NCBI RefSeq assembly: GCF_019279795.1
Contig: NC_056725.1
Location: 1,745,188,689 to 1,745,252,688 of the forward strand
Direction of reading: 5' to 3'
Origin: Protopterus annectens
Lineage: Eukaryota > Chordata > Ceratodontiformes > Protopteridae
DNA: 64,000 nt
The notes beneath the pieces were generated by a model. It was not told where the DNA came from. It saw nothing but the letters and a program-made list of their open reading frames with translations, and ran no database searches. Positions 21,401 to 31,883 of this stretch are shown one piece after another (within the stretch, counting starts at the first letter, position 1; every line of letters starts with the position of its first letter). The translations under genes and the position numbers were made by a program.

Positions 21401-21990
21401 CCAAGCCTTACAGTGTTTTCTTGGTATGGTTAACTATTTGGGTACATTTATGCCAGATTTCAGTGAATTATCAGCACCTTTAAGAGAGCTGACATACAAA
21501 AATGTTACCTGCTTCATTTGAACAACACCAGAGAGCATTTGATGACTTGAAACAAAAAATTGCCAGTCTACCAACGTTAAAATATTATGATGTACACAAA
21601 CCAGTAACTCTTTCCTGTAATGCTTCAAAGTTTGGTCTTGGTGCAGTTATTCTTCAAGAGGGCAGACCAGTAGCCTATGCATCTAGAACTCTTACCTAAA
21701 CTGAGATGCAATATGCTCAGATTGAGAAGGAACTTTTGGCAATTGTGTTCGCATGTTCCATGATTATATTTATGGCTGAGCAATCCAGATTGAGACTGAT
21801 CATCAAACGCTAGTCACTATTTTAAAGAAGTCTATGCACACAGCTCCAGCAAGACTACAAATAATGATGCTCATATTACAAAAGTACAACTTCAAAATGG
21901 TCTATACCAAAGACAAACTTCTTTATCTGACTGATACCTTGTCCGGATCACCCAGAAATACACATAAAAGCTTGATGCAGAGAATTTTGA
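21400..21990 (+). pseudogene. RNase H of the Gypsy element
   Basis: MPDPDNVQALQCFLGMVNYL (about 21380-21440), then the frame 21502-21699 with LSCNASKFGLGAVILQEGRPVAYASRTLT, the start of the Gypsy RNase H domain (usual first D replaced by N in SCNAS). Downstream QIEKELLAIVFACS and RLQIMMLILQKYNFKMVYTK are recognisable. The domain removes RNA from the RNA/DNA hybrid. It is broken by stops. Confidence 0.6.
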
Positions 21991-21999
21991 CTTCGATGC

Positions 22000-23330
22000 C
22001 ATGGAAGTGCATAATTTTTCTGCCACAAGACTTGATGAGCTAAGAGATCATACAAAGACTGATCCAGTTTTGCAAAAGCTCATCCACTTCATCAATGTTG
22101 GATGGCCATCAAAGCAATCTTGTGTACCAACAGAAGTGCAACCTTATTTTCCTTACAGAGATGAGATGTTGATGGAAGATGATATCACATCCAAAGGTCC
22201 TAAAGTTGACATTCCTACTTCCTTACAACATGAGTACAACCAGATTTTGCATCGTGGCCACCCAAGTTTTGAAGCTACCAAAAGAAGGGCGAGAGGACTA
22301 GTATTTTGACCTTCTCTGTCAAAAGATATTGATAAAGTACTTTCATCTTGTTCAGCATCCAATAGTACTAAACCACATTTGCAAAAAGAGCCACTTCACC
22401 AAACCCAGTGAACTACCTTGGTCAACAGTAGCCACTGACATATTCAAGTGGAATGTTCAACATTACTTAGTGTTGCTAGACTCTTATTTGAATTGGTACG
22501 AGATTGATCTGCTACCTAACCTAACATCCAATACTGTTATTACCAAATTGAAACATCACTTCTCAGTCTATGGTAGTCCTCACAGAGTTATTTCTGACAA
22601 CAATATCCAGTTTACCAGTCAGTTATTTCAGAAATTTGCAAGAGAGTGAGACTTTATCCATATTACTAGCAGTCCGAAATATCCACAGTCAAACAGCCTA
22701 GCTGAGCATGCAGTACAAAGTGCAAAGCAATCACTACAGAGGTCAAAGTGTGACAATACTGATGTTTTCTTGAATTTGCTTAATCTCAGAAATATAGCCT
22801 GTGACAATTTACTTGGCTCGCCTGCTCAGAGACTTCTGTCTAGGCAAACCAGAACAACCTTGCCTATCAATTCCAGTTTGTTGATGCCTAATGCTAAAAG
22901 CACCAGAGCATTCAAAGCCCAATTATTCAAAAAACATTCATTCCAGAAGTCCAGCTATGATAAAATGAGCAGATTTCTTCGTACATTGAAAGAAGAAGAG
23001 AGAATGAGGATGTAAACAGCAAAAGGTTTTGATTGAATTGGTCAAGTGAGAAGTTTATGTGCCAGGCCGAGATCTTACTTAGTAGAATCTGAAGGTATAG
23101 AATGCAGAAGAAATCACAGGCATCTTTTTCCAGTGTCTAAATCGATATCACAGCATCATACCTTTGATATGGACTCTAGATCTCAGAGCAACCTAGATGA
23201 AGTTCCTGTTGAAGGACATGTCTCAGTACCTATTCCCATTCCTGATAATGTCCCAGATGTCCCTGAAGTTGAACATTCATTAAAGACTGTCCTTGTTGCT
23301 AAACCCAGTCTTAATTTTTATATCACGTGA
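22000..23330 (+). pseudogene. Integrase of the Gypsy element
   Basis: The zinc-binding part has LHRGHPSFEATKRRARGLVF (about 22245-22308). The core has TVATDIF (first D), VISDNNIQFTSQLF (second D) and SLAEHAVQ (the E, at about 22700), so the D,D-35-E triad is present across two frames. After it come NLLGSPAQRLLSRQTRTTLP and, past a stop, VRSLCARPRSYLVESEG, the C-terminal DNA-binding part typical of Mag-like integrases. A stop at about 22648 splits the core. Confidence 0.7.
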
Positions 23331-23484
23331 TCAGGTCATATTTCCAGACCTAGTGTAAAATGCACAGCAACATGGACATGATTGCTTCACTTGTAATTAG
23401 TTCTGTATAATTGTCAAAGGATTATTTCTGCACAATTGCATGTCAATAATAATTGTCATTATTACTGTGCATGACTTATTTCTC

Positions 23485-23496
23485 AAAGAGGGAGGA
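23485..23496 (+). other. Polypurine tract
   Basis: AAAGAGGGAGGA directly precedes the TG of the 3' LTR, the expected primer for plus-strand synthesis. Confidence 0.8.
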
Positions 23497-23745
23497 TGTT
23501 GTGACTTTAACAAGCATTTCAAAGTGAGGGCACGTGAATTTTAATAGAGAACACGGGCAGGCAGCGGTGCCATTTTGAGTGAACAGCCAGAGTGTTAACA
23601 TGTATGAGTGCAGTAGTCAGTCTGTTTATAAGTTTATTTAAGTTTAAGTTACTAAGCCTCAATCCTGATGTGTTTGTATGTAATTAAGCTGCTTGAATCA
23701 AACCCACAACCGTTTATCTGTTTTATCTTGACCTGACGAGTGACA
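23497..23745 (+). repeat. 3' LTR of the Mag-like Gypsy element
   Basis: Begins TGTTGTGACTTTAAC, ends CGAGTGACA; aligned end to end with the 5' LTR. It carries a short duplication of TTTAAGTT and an extra segment CGTTTATCTGTTTTATCTTG near its end. Confidence 0.85.
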
Positions 23746-24096
23746 GCTGGGTCATACTGAAGGGCACTCCCAGACTCATCCAAGTACCCAGAATGACACT
23801 CCAAGAGGCCGATGACCCTCTCAAAGGTCTGCATGAATGATTTTGATCAGATTAGGTATTTATTTATTTGTATATTTAATTTATATTTTACTTGATCAAG
23901 TCAAGCAGAGCTTCTATTCTACTGAAAGAATAATTGTCTTATCACCCTGGACAACCCCAACATAACTCTCAACTTTAGAACCAAACACAAAAGTACGTTG
24001 AAGGCCCAAACCACACAGGAACAGAATGGATCTAGGAACAGAAGACAGCAACACTGTAGTGAATATCCAATTCATTTATTTGTCCACAAGAACTGA

Positions 24097-24132
24097 GATT
24101 AAGCACTTTCGTATAAGTACTTCATCAGAATC
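24097..24132 (-). ncRNA. Hammerhead-ribozyme-like motif, left PLE arm
   Basis: Minus strand: GATT, CTGATGA, extra A, stem II GTA-CTTA-TAC, GAA, AGTGCT, T, AATC. Stem I pairs GATT with AATC in full. Stem III AGTGCT is self-complementary if G-U pairs are counted, as in dimeric minimal hammerheads of PLEs. The T before AATC fits the NUH cleavage rule. This is the best-preserved example in the window. Confidence 0.55.
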
Positions 24133-24161
24133 ACAACACTGGTGGATGTGTTTAGTGTTGT

Positions 24162-24197
24162 GATTCTGATGAAGTACTTATACGAAATCGCTTAATC
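24162..24197 (+). ncRNA. Hammerhead-ribozyme-like motif, right PLE arm
   Basis: Same layout as the left arm on the plus strand: GATT, CTGATGA, A, GTA-CTTA-TAC, GAA, ATCGCT, T, AATC. Stems I and II are intact. Stem III has two changes that spoil its self-complementarity. Confidence 0.5.
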
Positions 24198-24265
24198 TCA
24201 GTTCTTGTGGACAAATGCATTTCTTGGATATTCACTACAGTGTCAATGTCTCCTGCTCCTGGACC

Positions 24266-24590
24266 CATAACTCTCAACTTCCTAACACAAGAAATCTGGA
24301 TAAAGCCTTAAATAATTAGGGGGGGGGCCCAAAAATAGGGACAGATTTTAATTATTGTTCTTATAAACTTAGAATCTTGTTAGAATAAAAGGTTTTGTGT
24401 TAGCTTCATATCTCTCAACTTCCTAACAAAATCTGGATAAAGACTTAAATGGTGGTGGTGGCCGGGGCAAAGAAGACTGAAAAATAGGGAAAGATTTTAA
24501 ATATTGTTTTTATAAACTCGAATGTTGTCAGAATAATAGGTTTTTAGTTAGCTTGTTTTTTTCTGAAGGACATTTATTTATTTATTTATT
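24266..24590 (+). repeat. hAT-like non-autonomous repeat, two partial copies in tandem
   Basis: Copy one starts CATAACTCTCAACTTCC (24266). Copy two starts CATATCTCTCAACTTCC (24407). Both continue with ATCTGGATAAAG, AATAGGGA, ATTATTG/AATATTG and the TAAAAGG-type block shared with 5699-5987 and 63634-63904. The second copy breaks off at the RTE LINE. Confidence 0.55.
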
Positions 24591-24639
24591 TATTAATTGA
24601 CATTTGATTACTGGGAAAGTCCGACTGGTTAGAAACCCA

Positions 24640-25820
24640 TTTTCAGCAGAGGCCCAAGGAGAAAAGCCCCAGAGCACTACAGATGCAATATTTGCTCTGA
24701 GAGTGTTGGAGAAATACAGAGAAGGTCAGAAGGAGTTGCATTGTGTCTTTGTGGACTTAGAGAAAGCATATGACAGGGTGCCTAGAGAGGAGTTGTGGTA
24801 TTGTATGAGGAAGTCGGGAGTGGCAGAGAAGTATGTAAGAGTGGTACAGGATATGTACAAGGGTAGTGTGACATTGGTGAGGACTGCGGTGGGAGTGACA
24901 GATACGTTTAAGGTGGAGATGGGTTTACATCAAGGATCAGCTCTGAGCCCTTTCTTATTTGCAGTGGTGATGGACAGGTTGACAGATGAGATTAAACAGG
25001 AGGCCCCGTGGACTATGATGTTTGCAGATGACATTGTGATATGTAGTGAGAGTAGGGACCAGGTTGAGGAGACCCTGGAGAGGTGGAGATATGCTTTAGA
25101 GAGGCGAGGAATGAAGGTCAGCAGGGCTAAAACAGAATATATGTGTATAAATGAGAGGGAGGGTAGAGGAATGGTGAGGATGCAGGGAGTAGAGTTGGTA
25201 AAGGTGGATGAGTTTAAGTACTTGGGATCAACAGTTCAGAGTAATGGTGAGTGTGGAAGAGAGGTGAATAAGAGAGTACAGGCAGGGTGGAATGGGTGGA
25301 GAAGAGTGTCAGGAGTGATTTGTGACAGACAGGTACCAATAAGAGTGAAAGGGAAGGTCTACAAGAGGGTAGTGAGACCAGCTATGTTATATGGGTTGGA
25401 GACGGTAGCATTGTCGAAAAGGCAGGAGTCAGAGCTGGATGTGGCAGAGTTAAAGATGTTAAGATTTGCACTGGGTGTGACTAGGATGGACAGGATTAGG
25501 AATCATTATATTAGAGGGTCAGCTCAGGTTGGACAGTTTGGAGACAAAGCAAGAGAGGTGAGATTGCATTGGTTTGGACATGTGTTGAGGAGGGATGCTG
25601 GGTATACTGGGAAAAGGATGCTAAGTATGGAGCTGCCAGGTAAGAGGAAAAGAGGAAGGCCTAAGATGAGTTTTATGGATGTGGTGAGAGAGGACATGCA
25701 GGCGGTTGGTGTGAAACAGCATGATGCAGAGGACAGGAAGAAATGGAAACAGATGATCCGCTGTGGCGACCCCTAACGGGAACAGCCAAAAGAAGATGAT
25801 GATGAAGATGATGATTAAGA
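24640..25820 (+). CDS. RTE-type LINE: reverse transcriptase C-terminal part, open, 5'-truncated
   Basis: An uninterrupted frame 24604-25776; family similarity begins near residue 20 (QSTTDAIFALRVL), so the ATG at 24604 is fortuitous. RT blocks: VFVDLEKAYDRVPRE, GLHQGSALSPFLFAVVMDRL, and the active site MMFADDIVI (residues about 138-146). Downstream are a conserved C-terminal region with FKYLGSTVQSNGECG, VRPAMLYGLETV, RMDRIRNHYIRG and LHWFGHVLRR, ending IRCGDP. The nuclease and front of RT are missing. The 3' end has CGCTGTGGCGACCCCTAAC and a GATGAA-type tail, typical of RTE-like elements common in fish. The open frame of about 370 codons makes it among the youngest insertions here. It cannot move alone. 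Confidence 0.8.
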
Positions 25821-26950
25821 ATAATAATTTTGCAGTCTTCAAAATAAAACAAAAGCATCTGCAGTTTAAGTAATTATAACAAATTAGATATAATATAGAA
25901 ACATTGGTTAAGAATCAATTCAAGTTACATGACAATCATTTAATATTCAGAGAAATTTTAGATAGTTTGTAGAGAAATTAAAGGTAAGTTAGTCTAATAC
26001 AAACAGGAACTGCAGTATGAAGTGATGGAGAAAGAGGCTCATGCTATATTTATTGAAAAAGTCAGAGAAGAGAATTTGGTAGCGGTAAGGAAGTAAGTGA
26101 AGAAGGAAGAGTAAGGCGGTATAAGGAATGAAAAGGAACTTGTTCACATTTAGGGATATAGTTTATCCTGGTTTTGAGCAAGAATAAAGCCAGATTTTAG
26201 CTAGGAAGTCTTTCAGAGCAGTTTTGAAAGATAGAAGGGTGTGTATAGACCTAATGGATACAGGTAAGGAGTTGCAGGCTTCAGCAACCTTCTACAAGTA
26301 CAGACAATGCCCAGCAGATTTGATAGGTTTGTAGGCAGAGTGGAGTTTTTGGTCAATGGATCGCAATGACTAACTGGGAACATAGTTGTATAGAACATGC
26401 TTTAGTTTTCTACAAGTTCAAAGCATTATACAAGTTCAAATGTTAATATAGATAAAACAGTACTGTTCTGGTTATATTTTGTTGTTTAATATTAGTATCG
26501 CAGTTAATTTTATTTTTACAAAAGAAAGCTGCATTTTAATTTATACAAACCTAATTATAAACAAAACACTATTGTTCTAGTTATATTTTGTGTTGTTTAA
26601 TATTTTGTCTGTTCTTCAATTTGTGTTTGAATGTCGGTATCCCACAGTTCCATTGGAGTTGGCAGTGTTACATAATTATGTGCGCAAATTTTATGTTAAT
26701 CAGCATCTAATTTTTTGGACAGTTGTACCTATTTTTCATGGGCTTTTGTTCAGATTTTTGATGTTTCCAGGTTGAGAGGTATGCTGGTGTCATGAACTAT
26801 GGCTCCAGTGGATATCCAGCATCACCTCGAAAAAAAAAAGAGAGAGAGCGAGGAGGGGGGGGGACAAAACTAAGGAAAAAGTGCTTTAGTATTTAGCAAT
26901 ACGTTTTATCATGAATAACATCTTAAGTATGATATAAAACAAAGATTTTT
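25821..26950. other. No gene recognised
   Basis: AT-rich DNA with purine-rich runs (AAAAAAAAAGAGAGAGAG near 26830) and, near 26774, a lone GTTGAGAGGTATG, the terminus of the hAT-like MITE family. The minus frame at 26398-26213 has no recognisable motif. Confidence 0.5.
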
Positions 26951-27510
26951 TTGACCTAAGAACAAGATGACCACTTGGCCTCCTACCGTGCAGGAAGAGG
27001 CAGTAGAGTGTGCTAGTGGTCCAGATATAGGCGTCATGTGCACTACCAGTATGCTAAGAAGAGACATTGGTGATGCACCTCCATGCATCACACACTACCT
27101 GGCAGTTGATGGAATGGTAGCCCTTTGTGTTATGATATCACTCCTCCTGTGGACCAGAAGGGGTCCCAGTTGCAACATGTGTACAATCTATTGCACCCAG
27201 CACCACAGGGAAACGTGCCACCCCATAAAAGGCACACATAGTCCAGGCTCGTTCCTGAGGTCATGTGGGAAATAGATGTACTAATCTACACATGCCAAGA
27301 GTACATCCAGGAACTGCTGCAGTATCTTTGAGGCAGAATCATGTGAGATCCCAAACGTATCCACAGTCTGTCTCTGGAAAGTTCCCATGGGAAGTATAAT
27401 GAAGGCTATACATACCCTAGTGTCTACAGGGATAGGAAATCCACCCATTCCTCCAGTACCCCTATAGAGATCATACATATATATACTAAGACCCATATAA
27501 TGCCCCTGCC
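26950..27510 (-). pseudogene. PIF/Harbinger transposase relic
   Basis: Reading the minus strand from 27496: PIPVDTRVCIAF, GTFQRQTVDTFGISHDSASKI (helix-turn-helix-like part), a stop at 27281, then FPVVLGAIDCTHVATGTP with the first catalytic D, a second stop after PQEE, then KGYHSINCQVVCDAWRCI and GSAHDAYIW with the second D. The frame is otherwise kept to about 26960. The third acidic residue region is missing. Harbinger transposase cuts and pastes DNA at TWA-like targets and needs a Myb-like partner, a relic of which may lie at 9.5-10.6 kb. Two stops and truncation make this inactive. Confidence 0.75.
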
Positions 27511-28895
27511 CACTCTGAACCTGTCAAGTATCTACTGATTATTAACATGACAATGAGTTATCGTCTGCCTATGTCTCCGCCTTCTTGGCTAGCAAGCACT
27601 GCTGGGTATAAACACTTTTGGCTCAGCCAAGACAAACAGCTCACACCTGGAAATACTAAGCTTAGCAGCAAGTAACAACATTTCCACAGACTGCTAAGTA
27701 TGTAGGATTGGCATGATTCTACTTTATATAATATCTGTGGGCTTCTCAGAAAACTTGGAAAATGCTATATCATGCTTCATTATTATGCACTGAGTTACAT
27801 CATATCTCATTATGACTTAATGTGCATAATCTTGTTTTGGCCACAGCACATTAGTGTAACTAGACTCTATGAATCACTGCTGAGCTGTACTCATTTTCAA
27901 ATAGTGCACATAGCTGTAACGGATCTGTGTAATGACTATAAATACTACTCCAGATAATGGTTATCAGTTTTGGACAAAACTTGAAACAGACTATTTTTGC
28001 ACCTCATGGAAATGCTAACAGAATGATAACTATATCAGTTAGATCACTTAGGGTAATCTCTACTTTCTAGATTTATCTTAACAATACAGAACAATGGTTT
28101 ACAATGCCACTTTACGAAAACTGTGACCAGAATGGTATTACATAGTCTTGGCATTCCTAGTTATGTTATTAAACAGGAACAAAGGAAACACAAAAATAAT
28201 AAACAAAATGAATCAATAAAATAAAATAACTGTACTGCATTCGTCATCTCGGCTGTTGCCAGCTCACCACTGTTTAAATGACCCAAAATATCTTATTTGG
28301 GACATAGACTCTGATAAGGCCTTAGGCTGTTGAAACTTAAGACCAGAACTACAAGGAGGTTGTCTGTCTTAAGGATAATGTAATGCTTGACAGTGTGTGG
28401 TATAGTGAATTTAACTGCACAGTTACTTAAAAACAAACAACCTTTCTACCTGCAGACTCTACAGGAGTCAACTAAACATGATACGTGCATATCTCATGTT
28501 AAATGTCTGATACAGAGACATCTAGACATTCAGCATTCAAATCACTTGTGGGGGTTATTGCAGCCTAACAGATATGCTCACTACAAAGTAATGACAAGAC
28601 CCTTCTGATCTTGGTGGGGACTTGCAGCACTCTTTGAATGAAAGCAGGCCTGCCATGACAGATCCAGAGTCTCGTAATGATGCTGTGATGTTCTCTGAAT
28701 GAAATAACAAGCAGGGTGAAGGAAACGTGCCAAAATAACTTTGTGTGCTATCAGCCAGGCTGTGTTAAACAATCATCCTTTACTGTTCAATGAATATATA
28801 GCCACCCAGAAGTGTGAAACTTGGCTATAGATGATTGTCACTGTTAAAATGGCAGCCTGACCCCATGTGTAAAAAAGGGGAAATGGGGTTGTGGA
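27511..28895. other. No gene recognised
   Basis: AT-rich sequence. Around 28310-28342 is CTGATAAGGCC-TTA-GGCT...GAAACTTAAG, a weak PLE-hammerhead look-alike whose CTGATGA box lacks the G. Not annotated as a ribozyme. Confidence 0.5.
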
Positions 28896-28898
28896 TCT

Positions 28899-28910
28899 CT
28901 CTCTCTCTCT

Positions 28911-28975
<65 letters not shown>
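28899..28975. repeat. (CT)n(TA)n compound microsatellite
   Basis: About 9 CT units followed by about 28 TA units. Confidence 0.95.
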
Positions 28976-28978
<3 letters not shown>

Positions 28979-29399
28979 TTCAGTAAATTATTTGGTTGTC
29001 TTCTGTCCAGCAATATTGCTTGCATACAGCATAATACAAAACAGAAAATACAGAAAACATTTCATTGTCAGGTTATTCTGGCAAACTTGGCAAAAACGTG
29101 AAAGTATTACAAAATAATTTGAAAATCTAATATTAACTACTCAGTTTATATGTTATTTTGCCATACGACAATGAGGCATCCAGGCAACTTGAAACTACCA
29201 CTGGTTAAAATTTACATTTCTCCAGGGATTAACAAATCCTTACTTGATAAGTTATGCAGTACAGCTAGAGAAGACACAAAACAGTAGATGCTCTGAATAA
29301 TTAAACATTCTATTCCAATAATTATGCAGGAAATTAGACATGGGCCCAAGACAAAACAGCATAAGAACTTGGCAATCTGTTATCAATGAGAAGCACACA

Positions 29400-30880
29400 A
29401 TCATAGGTTCACAGGAGATTTCTAGGCTAATGGCTTAAAAGCCCTTATGAATCTATCCAGTACTAACTGAATTTACCTGATTTGTGATCCCTAGGGGCTA
29501 AAGGATGACTTAGGTTCATGCCTATGCCTTGAGTATTTTACAGACTGCACCTGTCTATAAGGGACATGGGCACTACCCCAGGAGGGAATTTGTGATTCCC
29601 CCTCCATGGAGCCACACTCTGTTTGAAGAGGGCCTGAGAAGGACTCTGCTTAACATAAATAGAAAGCTTGTTCCAAAGAAAGGGTAATCTCTGAGACACA
29701 TATCTGTCTCTCCAGCATGTTTTGTTTGAGTCGCAGACCAGGATTAGTTCCCTAATCCCCTTGATCAAGTTACCCTCATGCTGTTTGTCTTGCAAATGTT
29801 TAACAGCTGCATCAGGGCTGGATTTGTGAGTGTCTTGTAGGATAGCCATAGATCCCTTCTTAATAGTCAATAGGAAACAGACTAAAGGGATAGGGCTTTT
29901 AGTCTATTTGCATAGGCTATCTTATTAACACCCTGTATTTTCTTTGTGCAGAACCTCTGCGGTTACTCCAGCTGTTGTAAGTGTCAAGTCCAATACCTGC
30001 CAAATGGCGCTTTGTACTTGATTGTTGATCTAATGAGGGATGAGTACATTGGGACTATAACTTCCTTAGATCTGCATGCCACACCTTTACATATAAGCTG
30101 TGACACATAGGACTTAGTCACCGCTGTGGATACATGATGGTCAAAGTTCAGGCTACTATCTACCTGTGTACCTAGATATCTCACCTCTAGGTCCACTCTG
30201 ATGGGTGTGTTATTAATGTTGTAATATGCAGGGGTGTTTTATTTCCCAAAGGGTATGATTATGCATTTTTTGCATTTGGTTTTAGGCTATGGCTCTGGTA
30301 CCAATCATTTGTCTGAGTCAGACTCTTCTGAAGGATAGAATCATTGGGGGATTCAGTGATTGCACCCATGTTGTAGTCATCTGCAAACTTTGTCATCCAG
30401 AGGCCTTCCACATTAGCCTTAACTTCAGAGAAGTATATTCCAAACAGGAGTGGTCCCAGCACTGAGCCCTGTAGCACACCACTAGTAACTGGTCTCTTGT
30501 TAGATCTGGATTCACCCATTTTTACAACATGTCATGTCTGTCAGCCAATTGGCTATCTGATGACATAGGAATTTATACCCAGTTCTGAGAGATTATTTAT
30601 AATATCTGGGTGGGAAACTGTATCAAATGCTTTGACCAGATGAAGGTAGGCAGTATGCACTGTTTTACACTCAACCATGGCCCTAGTGACTTTCTCAAAG
30701 CAGTCCACCAGATATAGTAAGCATGACCTGCCCTTGACAAAACCAAATTGTGTTGAGTCTAGTGTTTGGTGGTTCCCTATGTCATTATTTATTAGGTCCA
30801 TGATTATTCCTTCCATATCCTTGCATATAAGACTAGTCAATGTCCTCCTAGAGCCTAACAGTACATTCTTACACTGAAGC
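29400..30880 (-). mobile_element. CR1 LINE, 5'-truncated (copy c)
   Basis: Minus-strand frames in order: LICKDMEGIIMDLINNDIGN and TQFGFVKGRSCLLYLVDCFEKV (30840-30700), TSGVLQGSVLGPLLFGIYFSEV (30490-30420), TKFADDYN with the catalytic DD (about 30380), RSKEVIVPMYSSLIRS (30085-30030) and LWNKLSIYVKQSPSQALFK (29690-29620). The 3' end near 29400 keeps part of the family terminus (AGGTTCACAGG, CTAGGCTAATGG...). Several frameshifts and stops. It aligns with the 59.9-kb copy along its length. Confidence 0.75.
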
Positions 30881-31031
30881 AGATATACATTTTATGCTAT
30901 AGTCAGGAAGACAGAAAGATAGTAATTGAAAAGGAAAACATATGCTACTGCTTTCTGCATAGAGTATTACAGATTCAAGGATTGCTTTGTTAGATGAAAT
31001 AAACAACACAAATAAAATTCACATCTGTAAT

Positions 31032-31372
31032 CATACCTCTCAAGTGTACCTCATTACGAGGAACGTACCTCATTTGGGGTCTTAAAAAGTTCATGTTCCT
31101 CGAAGTTCCTCAAAGTTCCACATTGAAAGAGCCTGTCACACATTCAGTGTTAGAATTTTTTTTAAGTGAAATCCATGGTAAATAGAAATTAATCATATTA
31201 ATCCATTAAAGGATCTTCTTTATAAGTAAAACCAGCATATTTTAACCATCCTATGACCTTCCTAGTTGAAGTTGTTAATAAGCCATTAGTATGTGTTCCA
31301 CATTTTGCCCATTTGTTCCACATTATGAAGGCGAGTGCTCCTCATTTTGGAGATAGAAGGTTGAGAGCTATG
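31032..31372. mobile_element. hAT-like MITE with 8-bp target duplication
   Basis: Termini CATACCTCTCAA and TTGAGAGCTATG are inverted repeats with one mismatch. The 8 bases TCTGTAAT occur exactly on both sides (31024-31031 and 31373-31380). Short inverted ends with an 8-bp duplication indicate the hAT superfamily. The inside has repeated TTCC.CATT and ACCTCATT motifs (GTTCCACATT three times) and no ORF. Its ends resemble those of the repeats at 5.7, 24.3 and 63.6 kb. Confidence 0.8.
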
Positions 31373-31419
31373 TCTGTAATACATAACAACATATGACATA
31401 TAACCTATTCCATGATGCC

Positions 31420-31490
31420 AGTACTGATGAGGTGGTGCTCACTGGCAAGCACACAATGTCTATGTTTCTGGTTCAACTACAAACACTAAG
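31420..31490 (+). repeat. Possible tRNA-like SINE head
   Basis: GGTGGTGCTCACTGGCAAGC followed about 30 bases later by TCTGGTTCAACTAC resembles a degraded A box and B box. No tail or duplication was found. Confidence 0.25.
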
Positions 31491-31883
31491 TGCAACCACC
31501 ATGTTGGTTCACAGCAAGTTATCATGTAAATAAAATAATCATTTGGGGATATACAATATACAGGATATTGCAGCTGATGAGAATGGTGTAGAAATAAAAG
31601 CACTGTGGGAAGCCACTCGTGGACTACACTTAGCTATATTTAATATTAAACTCATACTTATTGCTGTATTTGCCTTGCACTATGGCCTGTAACATAATGT
31701 AATATGTCATTGTTAAATTATGATTTACGTCTGTAAGACACAATAGAAGACATTGCACACTTAGATAAATTAGTTCAGTAAATCAAGAAAGAGAAGGATG
31801 GCACATAGCTGGATGGATACATGGTGAAGCTTTCATCCCTGAGTTTTACAAAATTTACTGTGAAATTGGTGTAAATTCAGTCT

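Larger units (their letters stand above)
15734..23745 (+). mobile_element. Ty3/Gypsy LTR retrotransposon, Mag-like, nearly complete but mutated
   Basis: Two matching LTRs (15734-15961 and 23497-23745), both TG...CA, enclose a primer-binding site directly after the 5' LTR, gag with a double zinc knuckle, protease, RT, RNase H, integrase, and a polypurine tract directly before the 3' LTR. Domain order RT-RH-IN is that of Ty3/Gypsy. The two-knuckle gag form C..CG..H......C...G..C..C...NH....C points to Mag-like lineages. About 3.4 kb between the primer site and gag is longer than usual and contains a SINE and tandem repeats. Stops and frameshifts occur in every gene. No clear 5-bp target duplication (GTGTG against GCTGG). 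Confidence 0.85.
23976..24265. mobile_element. PLE terminal hairpin with 15-bp target duplication, inserted in a hAT-like MITE
   Basis: Bases 24051-24243 form an inverted repeat with arms of about 90 bp and a 13-nt loop (24141-24153). The direct repeat CATAACTCTCAACTT flanks the unit (23961-23975 and 24266-24280). This repeat is the terminus of the hAT-like MITE that follows, so the PLE jumped into the MITE end. Each arm carries a hammerhead-like motif. The left 75 bp outside the arms are not repeated on the right. Confidence 0.7.

Noticed and set aside
28311..28345. Hammerhead-like CTGATAAGGCC...GGCT...GAAACTTAAG
   Set aside because: The CTGANGA box lacks its G, and three extra bases separate stem II from GAAA. 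No PLE context was found.
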